This document shows, one piece after another, positions 12,231 to 21,080 of a stretch of 21,154 nt of DNA (position 1 is the stretch's first letter; each line of letters opens with the position of its first letter). The translations under genes and the position numbers were made by a program. Origin of the DNA: RGIG1995 sp045652425 (GTDB lineage Bacteria; Bacillota; Clostridia; Oscillospirales; CAG-272). The notes below the pieces were generated by a model that made no database searches, was not told where the DNA came from, and saw only the letters and a program-made list of their open reading frames with translations. The DNA lies in contig JAZRUG010000033.1 in assembly GCA_045652425.1 (NCBI GenBank), positions 1 through 21,154 on the forward strand. The letters run 5' to 3'.

Positions 12231-14045
12231 TTAACTAAACTGTGAATTATAAAGCGTACTGTAGAATCCGCCTTGTTTTATAAGCTCGTCGTGGGTACCT
12301 TGTTCTGTAATGATACCGTTTTGGAGAACCAGAATACAGTCGGCGTTTTTGATAGTTGAAAGTCTGTGGGCGATTATAAAGCAGGTTCTGCCTTTCATAA
12401 GCTCGGACAGGGCTTCTTGAATTTTAATTTCCGTACGAGAGTCGACGTTTGAAGTAGCCTCGTCAAGAATAAGCATAGGGGCATCTGACAAAATAGCTCT
12501 TGCAATAGTAATAAGCTGTTTTTGACCTTTAGAGATATTAACGCCGTCATCTGAAAGGCGTGTCATATATCCGTCAGGCAAACTTTCTATATATTTATCA
12601 ATTTTAGCCGCTTTAGCCGCTGCCTCTACTTCTTCTTGTGTTGCATTTTCTTTGCCGTAAACTATATTGTCGAATATAGTTCCGTTAAACAGCCAAGTAT
12701 CCTGCAAAACCATAGTGAAGGCTTTTCTGAGGTCATAACGTTTAATATCTGCTATATTAACGCCGTCGAGCTTAATTTCGCCCGAATTAACGTCATAGAA
12801 ACGCATAAGCAGATTGATTATAGTAGTTTTACCGGCACCTGTAGGGCCAACTATAGCGATAGTCTTACCTTGTTCCGCCTTAACGGACACTTCGTGAAGT
12901 ATTTGTTTTTTCTCGGTATAACCGAAACAAACGTTTTCAAAATCAACATTGCCTTTTACGTCTTCAAGAGTAACAGCGTCTTTGGCATCTGCGGGTTCGG
13001 AGGGTTCGTCAAGAACTCTGAAGACTCTTTCAGCCGCCGAGAAAGCCGATTGGAATTCGTGCAAGATATTTGCAAATTCGTTTATAGGACCTGCAAATTT
13101 TCTTGAATATTGAACGAACTTTGCCACGCTTCCAAGGGAGACGAAAAATAATGTTCCTGCGGCAACGGTACCGTTTTGAGAGAACATATAGAGAATACCG
13201 CCGAGAATGGTTACGAGCGAGATTGACAGATTGTTTATAAAGTTTACCGTAGGACCGAGTGCGGCGCCGTAATAATCCGCCTTATAGTAAGCATCCATAG
13301 TATCGGTATTTCTTTCGTTAAATCTATCGCAAATAACGTTTTCTTTTCCGTATGCACGAATGGTACGGCAGCCAGACAGCATTTCTTCGGCATATCCGTT
13401 CAACTCACCGAGTTTTCTTGAACGAGCTTGAAAGAGGGGGCGCACCTTTTGCGAACGGTATTTTGTAAACAAAATTGATGTGGGAACAGTTATTGCAAAT
13501 ACGAGAAGCATCGGCTTTGAGATGTTCCACATAAAGATAAGCGAACCGACGACGGTATAGATACTTGCCATAACCTGAACCATATCGTGAGAGAGGGTAC
13601 TGTTTATGGTATCGATATCGTAGGATATACGGCTGACTATATCTCCCGCCGCTGTCATATCAAAATATGTAACGGGCAGGGTATTCAGCTTTTCAAAGAG
13701 CTGTTTACGCATAGTGTATACGATTCTTTGGCTGAGGTTAATCATAATAACCGCAAGACCGTATGAAAGTATAGCCGATACGACGTAACAGAGAATCATT
13801 TTTATTACGTTAGAGTAAACGATATCGAAATTGACACCGTTGGGGTTAGCGATAGCATCGATAGCATCGCCCGAGTAAGAGGGGCCCATAAGTGCCAAGT
13901 GGTTCGACAGTAAAGTACAGATAATAGCCGCAAGGAATAAGGGCCAATATTTGAACACGTATCCGCCAAGTCTTATGAGAATCGAGCGTTGAGTTTTTTT
14001 GTCAAGCTTTTTTGTATTTTTTGCATTATACTGATATCTATTCAA
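12231..14045 (-). CDS. ABC exporter subunit B, membrane and ATPase domains fused (consensus ATP site)
   Basis: The 604-aa protein has six membrane segments over ~25-330, then an ATPase domain: Walker A GPTGAGKTT (~400), Q-loop VLQDTW (~445), an atypical signature ISKGQKQ (~503), Walker B LILDEATS with catalytic Glu (~525) and the H-loop IAHRLST (~558). With the preceding subunit it forms a heterodimeric exporter of the BmrCD/TM287-288 type; the substrate (drug, lipid or peptide) is unknown. TTG at 14045 is chosen as start because GGGAGG lies about 8 nt upstream; an in-frame GTG at 14054 sits on that ribosome binding site. It overlaps the upstream gene by 8 bp, so translation is coupled. Confidence 0.92.
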   Translation of the reverse strand: MNRYQYNAKNTKKLDKKTQRSILIRLGGYVFKYWPLFLAAIICTLLSNHLALMGPSYSGDAIDAIANPNGVNFDIVYSNVIKMILCYVVSAILSYGLAVIMINLSQRIVYTMRKQLFEKLNTLPVTYFDMTAAGDIVSRISYDIDTINSTLSHDMVQVMASIYTVVGSLIFMWNISKPMLLVFAITVPTSILFTKYRSQKVRPLFQARSRKLGELNGYAEEMLSGCRTIRAYGKENVICDRFNERNTDTMDAYYKADYYGAALGPTVNFINNLSISLVTILGGILYMFSQNGTVAAGTLFFVSLGSVAKFVQYSRKFAGPINEFANILHEFQSAFSAAERVFRVLDEPSEPADAKDAVTLEDVKGNVDFENVCFGYTEKKQILHEVSVKAEQGKTIAIVGPTGAGKTTIINLLMRFYDVNSGEIKLDGVNIADIKRYDLRKAFTMVLQDTWLFNGTIFDNIVYGKENATQEEVEAAAKAAKIDKYIESLPDGYMTRLSDDGVNISKGQKQLITIARAILSDAPMLILDEATSNVDSRTEIKIQEALSELMKGRTCFIIAHRLSTIKNADCILVLQNGIITEQGTHDELIKQGGFYSTLYNSQFS

Positions 14046-15759
14046 CGAAAGCACCTCCCATCTGGGAATCGCTTATTTCTTTGTATTCGGGGCAGGTGTC
14101 AAGCAGTTCTTCGTGAGTACCTCTGCCGATAATTTTGCCGTGGTCGAGGACGAGAATAAGGTCGCAATGCTTAATCGAGCTTACTCTTTGCGCTATTGTG
14201 ATAACCGTTGTATTGCTTAAATTTTCTTTTAATGCTTGTCTTAAATTAGCGTCGGTTTTGTAGTCGAGTGCGGACGAGCTGTCGTCAAGGATAAGTATTT
14301 CCGGCGAAGCCGCAAGTGAACGTGAAAGCAGGATTCTCTGTTTCTGACCGCCCGAAACGTTGGTTGCTTTTGAAGACAACTGGTGTTCGTAACCGTCGGC
14401 AAATGAAGATATAAAATCGTTTGCCTGTGCAATTTTTGCCGCATTTACAACCTGCTCGTGAGTAAGGTTTCTGCCGAATTTTATATTCTCTTCAATTGTG
14501 TCGGCGTAGAGAAAGTCGTTTTGAAGAACAAGTCCGAACATACCGGTAAGTTCATTTTTGGGTATAGTTTTTATGTTTTCACCGTTTATAAGAATTTCGC
14601 CGTTTGAAACGTCGTAGAAACGGAGCAAGAGTTTTGCTAATGTAGACTTACCGCTACCCGTAGCGCCGATAATACCGAGGGCTCCACCTTTTTGAAGTGT
14701 AAAGCTTATATCTTCAAGCTGATTCTTTTTGCCGAAATATGAAAAGCTAACATCCTTAAATTCAATATGCGGATAATCTTTATTTTCGGTTTGTTCGTCG
14801 GGCAAAACCGTAATTTCTGCGGGTGTGAGAAGAACTTCTTCGATTCTGTTTGCGGAAGCGGCGCATTTTGTGTACATAACGAATATGCGGGAAACCGACA
14901 TCATCGCCATTGAGATAAGTGTAAAGTACTGCATAAATGCAATAACGGTTTCTGGGGCGGACAAACCTTTTGATACTCTTGCGGCACTCATTGCGACGAC
15001 TGCGGTTATACCGAAGTTCATAAGCAAGGTCATAACGGGGTTAACGACACCCATAATCGTACCCGTTTTTCTTTCGGCTTTTGATAGTTTAAGGTTGACC
15101 TTATCGTATCTGCGGTTTTCGTAGTCGTTCTTTGAAAGGGCTTTTATAACTCTGATGCCTTGTGCATCTTCTCTTACGACACGTACCATATCGTCAACCA
15201 AGTGTTGTACGTTTGAATAAAGCTTCGTACCGTTTCTTGAGATGAAATATACTGTTACGAATATAAAGGGAAGAATAGCAATCATAACCAGAGCCAAGAA
15301 GCTATCCATAATAAGCGTTATCATAATACCGCCCATAAGCAGAATAGGCGCTCTGACACCCATACGCTGCATCATACTTACGAAGTTGTGTACGTGGTAG
15401 GTGTCGGTAGTAATTCTTGATTCAAGAGAGGGGATAGAGAATTTGTCGGTTTGGGCGGCAGAAAGCATAAGCGTATGCTCAAACAAGTCTTTTCTTACCT
15501 TTTCTGTAAAGTTTCTCGAAACTTTAGCAGCCATACGGTTTGCTGTAATATTGAGAATACAAGCAGAACCGGCACAGATTATCATAAGTACGCCCCAGGT
15601 CAAAATTTTTCCTACGTTTTGAGAGGAGACGACGTTTTTGAGAATGTGGCTCAATATGTAAGGTAGCATCAACTCGAGGAGTGTTGCCGTAACCTTTATC
15701 ATAAGCCCGAACGACATTCTGCCACGAAAAGGCTTCAGATACTTTAATAAAGTTTTCAT
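14038..15759 (-). CDS. ABC exporter subunit A, membrane and ATPase domains fused (degenerate ATP site)
   Basis: The 573-aa protein has six membrane segments over ~15-310, then an ATPase domain: Walker A GATGSGKST (~368), Q-loop VLQNDF (~410), canonical signature VSGGQKQR (~471), Walker B LILDDSSSALD (~490) and switch TIAQRVSS (~521). The catalytic Glu after Walker B is Asp and the H-loop His is Gln, so its own ATP site should be slow or inactive. Its intact signature completes the active site of subunit B, while B's altered signature faces this degenerate site. This complementary pattern is typical of heterodimeric exporters. It is the first gene of the leftward operon, with a weak ribosome binding site (AGGA ~11 nt before ATG). 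Confidence 0.93.
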   Translation of the reverse strand: MKTLLKYLKPFRGRMSFGLMIKVTATLLELMLPYILSHILKNVVSSQNVGKILTWGVLMIICAGSACILNITANRMAAKVSRNFTEKVRKDLFEHTLMLSAAQTDKFSIPSLESRITTDTYHVHNFVSMMQRMGVRAPILLMGGIMITLIMDSFLALVMIAILPFIFVTVYFISRNGTKLYSNVQHLVDDMVRVVREDAQGIRVIKALSKNDYENRRYDKVNLKLSKAERKTGTIMGVVNPVMTLLMNFGITAVVAMSAARVSKGLSAPETVIAFMQYFTLISMAMMSVSRIFVMYTKCAASANRIEEVLLTPAEITVLPDEQTENKDYPHIEFKDVSFSYFGKKNQLEDISFTLQKGGALGIIGATGSGKSTLAKLLLRFYDVSNGEILINGENIKTIPKNELTGMFGLVLQNDFLYADTIEENIKFGRNLTHEQVVNAAKIAQANDFISSFADGYEHQLSSKATNVSGGQKQRILLSRSLAASPEILILDDSSSALDYKTDANLRQALKENLSNTTVITIAQRVSSIKHCDLILVLDHGKIIGRGTHEELLDTCPEYKEISDSQMGGAFVE

Positions 15760-15804
15760 TTCTTGATTATCCTATCATCTACATTAATATATTGATACGA
15801 AAAT

Positions 15805-15833
15805 ATTATACAACCCTTTTTCTCGTATGACAA
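15805..15833 (-). promoter_or_regulatory. Promoter of the ABC exporter operon
   Basis: On the minus strand, -35 TTGTCA (15828-15833) and -10 TATAAT (15805-15810) are separated by 17 bp, about 45 bp before the start codon of subunit A. Confidence 0.78.
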
Positions 15834-15940
15834 TAAAAAATGCTAAAAAAAGTAAAATTATGCTAAAAAAGATTTGACTATGTATATCATTTTAATTCAA
15901 AAAGCCGCGACTTCATAAAATATTAACAATATTATCCATT

Positions 15941-15967
15941 TTAGCACTTGACAATTGAGAGTGATAA
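15941..15967 (+). promoter_or_regulatory. CIRCE operator 1 overlapping the heat-shock operon promoter
   Basis: The half-sites TTAGCACTT and GAGTGATAA are separated by 9 bp, against the CIRCE consensus TTAGCACTC-N9-GAGTGCTAA, with one change in each half. The likely -35 box TTGACA (15948-15953) lies inside it, and a -10 TAAACT (15971-15976) follows at 17-bp spacing. HrcA bound here would block RNA polymerase directly. Confidence 0.85.
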
Positions 15968-15976
15968 GTGTAAACT
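15948..15976 (+). promoter_or_regulatory. Promoter of hrcA-grpE-dnaK-dnaJ
   Basis: -35 TTGACA is perfect; -10 TAAACT is weak (4 of 6). Spacing is 17 bp. It overlaps CIRCE 1, with CIRCE 2 just downstream of the expected start of transcription. Confidence 0.65.
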
Positions 15977-15987
15977 CTATATACAGT

Positions 15988-16014
15988 TTAGCACTTGTTT
16001 GTTTTGAGTGCTAA
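15988..16014 (+). promoter_or_regulatory. CIRCE operator 2 in the hrcA leader
   Basis: The half-sites TTAGCACTT and GAGTGCTAA are separated by 9 bp, one mismatch to consensus. It lies 47 bp after CIRCE 1 and 13 bp before the ribosome binding site, so it is transcribed and could also form an mRNA hairpin in the leader. Confidence 0.93.
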
Positions 16015-16045
16015 ATGTGAAGAGGGAAAGGAGATGTGTTTTTGT

Positions 16046-17128
16046 ATGTACGGTAATGACGGCGGTTTGAGCGAACGCAAAAAGATGATACTACGCGCTA
16101 TCATTGACGCGCACATAGACAAGGGTGAGCCGGTAGGCTCGAAGTACCTTACGCAAAACAACAACATCGCATATTCCTCGGCAACCATAAGAAACGAAAT
16201 GGCAGAGCTTGAAGAATTGGGATACCTTGAACAGCCGCACACGTCGGCGGGGCGAGTTCCGTCGGAACTGGGTTACAGATTTTACGTCGATTCTCTTATG
16301 GACAAATACCGCTTGACAAGAGATGAGCTTGAACAGCTCGACACTTTGAAGAAATCAAAGGAAGAAGAACTTGACAGAATAATTGAGCAGGCGGGCAGAC
16401 TGTTCTCACGAATAACAAATTATACGGCTATTACGGTAAAGCCGAGAGCTATGCAGGTCGTCATAACGGCATTTAACGTTGTGTACGTTGACAATAGAAA
16501 CTTCGCGCTCGTTATGGTATCGAATACGGGAGTTGTAAAAACGAAGCTTATCCGCACTTCCGAAGCAATAAACACAAGAGTAACCGAACGCTTGTCGGAG
16601 CTTCTTAATAAGTTTATTGCGGGAAAGCCTATAAACGAGTTGGCTTATGCTTCGGTAGTTGAAATAAAGAATAACTTGTTTGGATATGAAGAACTTGTTG
16701 ATCCTATTATAAAATGTATTTACGATTCGGTAAACGAGATAGACAGGGGCGACGTAAAGGTCGAGCAGGTAAACAGACTGCTTGAATTTCCTGAATATTC
16801 AAATCTTTCACAGCTCAGCGGACTTATCGGTATGCTTGAGAAGAAAGATGATATAATAAATATTATAAGCAATTCCGAAAAGGATACGACGAATATAATT
16901 ATAGGAAAAGAAAATGCGGTTGACATAATGAGTAACTCGACTCTGATATTCAGAAATATTACTGTTAACGACAGAGTGGTTGGTGCTATAGGCGTTATAG
17001 GCCCGTGCAGAATGGATTATTCAAAGGTCGTAACGACACTCGACCTATTATCTGAAAATATAAGAAACTTGTTCGGCGAAAAGGAAAATTTGCTGACAGA
17101 CGGAAATGACGGAGGAGAAAATGGCTGA
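16046..17128 (+). CDS. hrcA: Heat-inducible transcription repressor HrcA
   Basis: The 360-aa product begins with the HrcA winged helix (LSERKKMILRAIIDAHIDKG, then SSATIRNEMAELEELGYL and the HTSAGRVPS wing, residues ~8-75). A long GAF-like and dimerisation part follows, ending with the IGVIGPCRMDYSKVV block near residue 320. HrcA binds CIRCE and represses chaperone genes, and its activity depends on GroEL in known cases. The start is uncertain: ATG 16046 follows AAAGGAG by 12 nt, and ATG 16034 directly abuts that site but would have GAGGG about 7 nt upstream. It overlaps grpE by 8 bp. Two CIRCE sites precede it, so it represses itself. Confidence 0.95.
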   Translation: MYGNDGGLSERKKMILRAIIDAHIDKGEPVGSKYLTQNNNIAYSSATIRNEMAELEELGYLEQPHTSAGRVPSELGYRFYVDSLMDKYRLTRDELEQLDTLKKSKEEELDRIIEQAGRLFSRITNYTAITVKPRAMQVVITAFNVVYVDNRNFALVMVSNTGVVKTKLIRTSEAINTRVTERLSELLNKFIAGKPINELAYASVVEIKNNLFGYEELVDPIIKCIYDSVNEIDRGDVKVEQVNRLLEFPEYSNLSQLSGLIGMLEKKDDIINIISNSEKDTTNIIIGKENAVDIMSNSTLIFRNITVNDRVVGAIGVIGPCRMDYSKVVTTLDLLSENIRNLFGEKENLLTDGNDGGENG

Positions 17129-17693
17129 AGAAAAGATTGTAAACCCCGAAGAAACAGCTTCGGAGGATACGGAAGTTAAAACAGAAAACACAGAGAAGAC
17201 AGAGAAGACAGAAAAGAAAGAAAAGAAGTCTTCGAAAAAAGAAATCGATGCTTTGAAAAAAGAAGTCGAAGAGCTGAAAAAGACGGTTGAAGAAAAGAAT
17301 GAAATGTTCTTAAGAATTGCGGCTGAATATGAAAATTACAGAAAACGTACCGCAAAAGAAAAAGAAGGACTTTACGGCGATGCATATATCGATGCCGTAA
17401 CACAGCTTTTGCCCATACTTGATAACCTTGAAAGAGCAGTTGCTTTTTCAGAAAGCGGCAATCTTGCAGAGGGTGTAAACCTTACTTTGAATATGTTTAA
17501 AGAAACGTTCACGAAGATGGGCGTTGAAGAGATAGTAACCGAAAATGCAGAATTTGATCCCAATTTGCACAATGCGGTTATGCACGTTGATGACGAGTCC
17601 GTCGGAGAAAATATGATCGTCGAAACTTTCAGTAAGGGATATAAAAGAGGCGACAAGGTCATAAGATATGCAATGGTAAAGGTTGCAAACTAA
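17121..17693 (+). CDS. grpE: Nucleotide exchange factor GrpE
   Basis: The 190-aa product has an acidic/lysine-rich, low-complexity N-terminus (repeated EKTEK at ~20-40), a long coiled coil (KKEIDALKKEVEELKKTVEEKNE, in outline ~43-70), and the GrpE core with FLRIAAEYENYRKRT, LLPILDNLERAV and the C-terminal beta domain ending YKRGDKVIRYAMVKV. GrpE drives ADP release from DnaK. ATG at 17121 is chosen because GGAGGAG lies 4-10 nt upstream; an earlier ATG at 17106 precedes that site. It overlaps the end of hrcA by 8 bp. Confidence 0.96.
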   Translation: MAEEKIVNPEETASEDTEVKTENTEKTEKTEKKEKKSSKKEIDALKKEVEELKKTVEEKNEMFLRIAAEYENYRKRTAKEKEGLYGDAYIDAVTQLLPILDNLERAVAFSESGNLAEGVNLTLNMFKETFTKMGVEEIVTENAEFDPNLHNAVMHVDDESVGENMIVETFSKGYKRGDKVIRYAMVKVAN

Positions 17694-17741
17694 AATTAGA
17701 TTTAAAATATTACTTAACATAAATCGAAAGGAAAAATTATT

Positions 17742-19577
17742 ATGGGAAAGATTATTGGTATTGACTTAGGAACAACAAACTCTTGTGTAGCAGTATATGA
17801 AGGCGGCGAGCCTATCGTTATACCCAACCCCGAAGGCGCGAGAACTACTCCTTCGGTAGTTGCATTCTCAAAGACCGGCGAAAGAATGGTTGGTCAGGTT
17901 GCAAAGCGTCAGGGTATCACCAACCCCGACAGAACAATTATGTCTATTAAGCGTGAAATGGGTACTGATTATAAAGTAAACGTAGACGACAAGTCTTACA
18001 ATCCCCAGGAAATTTCCGCTATGATTCTTCAGAAGCTTAAGGCTGATGCAGAAGCATATCTCGGTACAGCAGTAACTGAAGCTGTTATTACCGTTCCTGC
18101 ATACTTCTCCGATGCACAGCGTCAGGCAACAAAGGATGCAGGTAAGATTGCAGGTCTTGAAGTTAAGAGAATTATCAACGAGCCTACGGCTGCAGCTCTT
18201 GCATACGGTCTTGAAAAGGAAGAAGAACAGAGAGTACTCGTATTCGACCTTGGCGGCGGTACTTTCGACGTATCTCTTCTTGAAATCTGCGACGGCTTCT
18301 TTGAAGTTAAGGCTACCGCAGGTAACAATAAGCTCGGCGGCGACGACTTCGATAAGAGAGTTATTGACTGGATTGCAGATACTTTCCAGAAAGAAAACGG
18401 TATAGATCTCCGTCAGGACAAGATGGCGCTTCAGAGACTTAAGGAAGCTGCAGAAAAGGCTAAAATCGAGCTTTCGGGCGTTGCTTCTTCAAACATCAAC
18501 TTGCCCTTTATTACTGCAGATGCGACAGGCCCCAAGCATTTTGACGGCACTTTGACAAGAGCTAAATTTAACGAACTCACAGCAGACCTCGTTGAAGCTA
18601 CAATGGCTCCCACAAGAAGAGTTCTTTCCGATGCAGGCGTAACACCCGCACAGGTTGACAAGGTTCTTTTGGTAGGCGGTTCTACAAGAATTCCCGCAGT
18701 TCAGGATGCAGTTAAGAACTTTATAGGCAAAGAGCCCTTTAAGGGTATCAACCCCGACGAATGCGTTGCTCTCGGTGCGGCTATTCAGGGCGGCGTATTA
18801 AGTCAGGATGCAAACCTCAACGGCGTTGTACTTCTCGACGTAACACCCCTTTCACTCGGTATCGAGACATTGGGCGGCGTATTCAACAGAATTATTGACA
18901 GAAATACAGCTATTCCTACAAAGAAGAGCCAGATTTACTCTACTGCTGCAGATAACCAGACATCCGTTGAAATTCACGTTCTTCAGGGTGAAAGAGATAT
19001 GGCGAAGGGTAATACAACTCTCGGCAGATTTATACTTGACGGTATTCCCGCAGCTCCCAGAGGTATTCCTCAGATTGAAGTTACATTCGATATTGACTCA
19101 AACGGTATCGTTAACGTAACTGCTACAGATAAGGGTACAGGCAAGGAACAGCATATTACTATTACGTCTTCTACAAATATGAGCCAGGATGATATTGATA
19201 AGGCTGTTAAGGATGCAGAAAAGTATGCTGAAGAAGATAAGAAGCAGAAAGAAGCAGTTGAAGTTAAGAACCAGGCTGAAAGCCTTATCTTCCAGTCCGA
19301 AAAGACACTCACCGAAATCGGCGACAAGCTTCCCGAAGCTGACAAGGCTGACGTTAAGGCGGCAGTTGAAAAGCTTAAGGAAACCGTTAAGGGCGACAAC
19401 ACAGAAAGCATTAAGGCTGATACAGAAGCTCTCCAGCAGGCATTCTACAAGCTCAGCGAAAAGCTTTACGCACAGCAGGCACCTCAGGGTGATGCAGGCG
19501 CGCAGGGCGGCGCACAGGGCGGCGCGCAGAACGGCGACTTCTACGACGGCGAATATGAGGATAAGACAAATAACTGA
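17742..19577 (+). CDS. dnaK: Chaperone protein DnaK (Hsp70)
   Basis: The 611-aa Hsp70 has phosphate motif 1 IGIDLGTTNS (5-14), IINEPTAAALAYG (~144), phosphate motif 2 FDLGGGTFDVS (~167), the interdomain linker VVLLDVTPLSLG (~361) and a substrate-binding domain. The C-terminal tail is Gly/Ala/Gln-rich (GGAQGGAQNG). The segment after SIKREMG is short, as in Gram-positive DnaK proteins that lack the ~24-residue insertion of proteobacterial ones. AAAGGA lies ~9 nt before ATG. It is the third gene of the HrcA operon. Codons are more regular than in neighbours, fitting high expression. It works with GrpE and DnaJ encoded on either side. Confidence 0.98.
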   Translation: MGKIIGIDLGTTNSCVAVYEGGEPIVIPNPEGARTTPSVVAFSKTGERMVGQVAKRQGITNPDRTIMSIKREMGTDYKVNVDDKSYNPQEISAMILQKLKADAEAYLGTAVTEAVITVPAYFSDAQRQATKDAGKIAGLEVKRIINEPTAAALAYGLEKEEEQRVLVFDLGGGTFDVSLLEICDGFFEVKATAGNNKLGGDDFDKRVIDWIADTFQKENGIDLRQDKMALQRLKEAAEKAKIELSGVASSNINLPFITADATGPKHFDGTLTRAKFNELTADLVEATMAPTRRVLSDAGVTPAQVDKVLLVGGSTRIPAVQDAVKNFIGKEPFKGINPDECVALGAAIQGGVLSQDANLNGVVLLDVTPLSLGIETLGGVFNRIIDRNTAIPTKKSQIYSTAADNQTSVEIHVLQGERDMAKGNTTLGRFILDGIPAAPRGIPQIEVTFDIDSNGIVNVTATDKGTGKEQHITITSSTNMSQDDIDKAVKDAEKYAEEDKKQKEAVEVKNQAESLIFQSEKTLTEIGDKLPEADKADVKAAVEKLKETVKGDNTESIKADTEALQQAFYKLSEKLYAQQAPQGDAGAQGGAQGGAQNGDFYDGEYEDKTNN

Positions 19578-19601
19578 TAAATAAAAATAGTATCTTGAAT
19601 A

Positions 19602-19643
19602 CAATTGAGAGAATATGGGGGAACCCCATATCCTCTCTAATTG
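19602..19643 (+). other. Strong intergenic hairpin between dnaK and dnaJ
   Basis: The near-perfect stem (caattgagagaatatgggg against ccccatatcctctctaattg, one bulge and one mismatch) has a GAA loop. Only a short TTGTTT follows, so it may be a partial terminator or an RNase-blocking hairpin that sets DnaK above DnaJ. The core agag-atatggg is shared with the hairpin at 5840-5868. Confidence 0.75.
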
Positions 19644-19669
19644 TTTACATAGATAAAAAGAGGTAATAT

Positions 19670-20821
19670 ATGGCGGATAATAAACGGGATTACTATGAGG
19701 TGCTGGGAATAGACAAAAGCGCTGATGAACAGACGATAAAAAAAGCATATAGAAAACTTGCGAAACAGCATCACCCCGACGTCAATCCCGACGATCCAAA
19801 GGCTGAAGAGAAGTTTAAGGAAATAAACGAAGCTTACGAGGTTTTGAGCGACGCTGACAAGAAGTCGAGATATGACCAATACGGACATGCCGGTGTTGAT
19901 CCCAATATGGGAGGCGGCGGATTTGGCGGATTCGGCGATTTTGGGGGCGGATTCGGCGGCTTTGACTTCGGTGATATATTCGGCAGCTTTTTCGGCGGTG
20001 GCGGCGGTCAGTCTTCTGCGAGAAGAAATATGCCGCAGCAGGGCGAGGACTTGCGAGCTCACATAACGATATCGTTTGAAGAAGCGGCATTTGGCTGTAA
20101 GAAAGAAATATCATACAACCGAGTAGAGCTTTGTGATGAATGTAAGGGAAGCGGTGCGCAGAAGGGAACTTCTGCCGAGACCTGTAAGACCTGCGGCGGA
20201 AGCGGTCAGGTAAGAGTAACCCAGAGAACACCCCTCGGTATGTTCCAGACAACAAAGACGTGCGAGACCTGCGGCGGACGAGGAAAGACCATAAAGAATC
20301 CTTGTACGAACTGTCGCGGTACGGGCTACGTAAGAATAAAGAAGACTCTTGACGTAACTATTCCTGCAGGTATCGACGACGGACAGAGAGTTATTTTGCA
20401 AGGTCAGGGAAATGCCGGCAGAAACGGCGGCGGATACGGCGACCTCTACGTTTCGGTATCGGTTAGACCTCACCCAGTATTTGAGCGCGACGGATATAAC
20501 ATTTACTGCGACGTGCCGATTACTTTTGTGGAAGCGGCTTTGGGAGCAGAAATAGATATACCTACACTTGAGGGTAAGGTTAAGTATACTATCCCCGAGG
20601 GAACGCAGACGGATACAAGATTTACGCTTCGTGGAAAGGGTATACAGATACCGCGTTCGAAGAATAAAGGCGACCTTATATTCAGAGTTATAGTTGAAGT
20701 ACCGAAAGGACTTTCGGGAACGCAAAAAGATGCTTTGAAGAAATTTGCAGAGCTTTGCGGAAACTCCAACTACTCGAAAAAAGAATCCTTTATGAAAAAG
20801 ATTTTCGGAAAAGATAAATAA
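19670..20821 (+). CDS. dnaJ: Chaperone protein DnaJ (Hsp40)
   Basis: The 383-aa type I J-protein has a J domain with HPD (~35) and KKAYRKLAKQ, a Gly/Phe-rich region (~79-115), four CxxCxGxG zinc repeats (CDECKGSG, CKTCGGSG, CETCGGRG and CTNCRGTG, ~154-218), then the two C-terminal substrate domains. It delivers substrates to DnaK and stimulates its ATPase. AGAGGTA lies 6 nt before ATG. Last gene of the operon, with a terminator behind it. Length is usual for the family. Confidence 0.98.
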   Translation: MADNKRDYYEVLGIDKSADEQTIKKAYRKLAKQHHPDVNPDDPKAEEKFKEINEAYEVLSDADKKSRYDQYGHAGVDPNMGGGGFGGFGDFGGGFGGFDFGDIFGSFFGGGGGQSSARRNMPQQGEDLRAHITISFEEAAFGCKKEISYNRVELCDECKGSGAQKGTSAETCKTCGGSGQVRVTQRTPLGMFQTTKTCETCGGRGKTIKNPCTNCRGTGYVRIKKTLDVTIPAGIDDGQRVILQGQGNAGRNGGGYGDLYVSVSVRPHPVFERDGYNIYCDVPITFVEAALGAEIDIPTLEGKVKYTIPEGTQTDTRFTLRGKGIQIPRSKNKGDLIFRVIVEVPKGLSGTQKDALKKFAELCGNSNYSKKESFMKKIFGKDK

Positions 20822-20833
20822 TAATGCATTATT

Positions 20834-20869
20834 AAGAGCTGAATCATAGTTTGATTCGGCTCTTTTTTG
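20834..20869 (+). terminator. Terminator of the heat-shock operon
   Basis: The stem aagagctgaatca / ttgattcggctctt, loop tagt, is followed by a T run, 13 bp after the dnaJ stop codon. Confidence 0.92.
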
Positions 20870-20929
20870 TGTTTGAGTAAGTTTATTAATGTTATAAGGA
20901 TATTCTTTCTGTATATAGGTAGTTTCTAT

Positions 20930-21080
20930 CTGTTATTCCGTTCCGTCGGCGAGGGAACAAAAAAATAGCCACACCACTATGGACTTATGCTAAGTTAGAA
21001 CATACTTTATCTCACCTCCATCTGAGGAGGGAGGTGGCACGCGAAGCGTGACGGAGGGAGAGAAAAGCATTAAGGTTTGC
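20930..21080. repeat. Repeat-like intergenic DNA near the window end
   Basis: It contains cacctcc/ggaggtg inverted arms (about 21016-21034), a cacgc gaa gcgtg hairpin (about 21037-21051) and a purine-rich tail gacggagggagag. The design resembles, but does not match, the MITE-like element at 11147-11392. No gene is seen from 20822 to the end of the window. Confidence 0.45.

Noticed and set aside
19098..19748. Minus-strand frame of 216 codons overlapping the dnaK 3' end and the intergenic hairpin
   Set aside because: It is antisense to conserved dnaK and dnaJ sequence and has no features of a gene.
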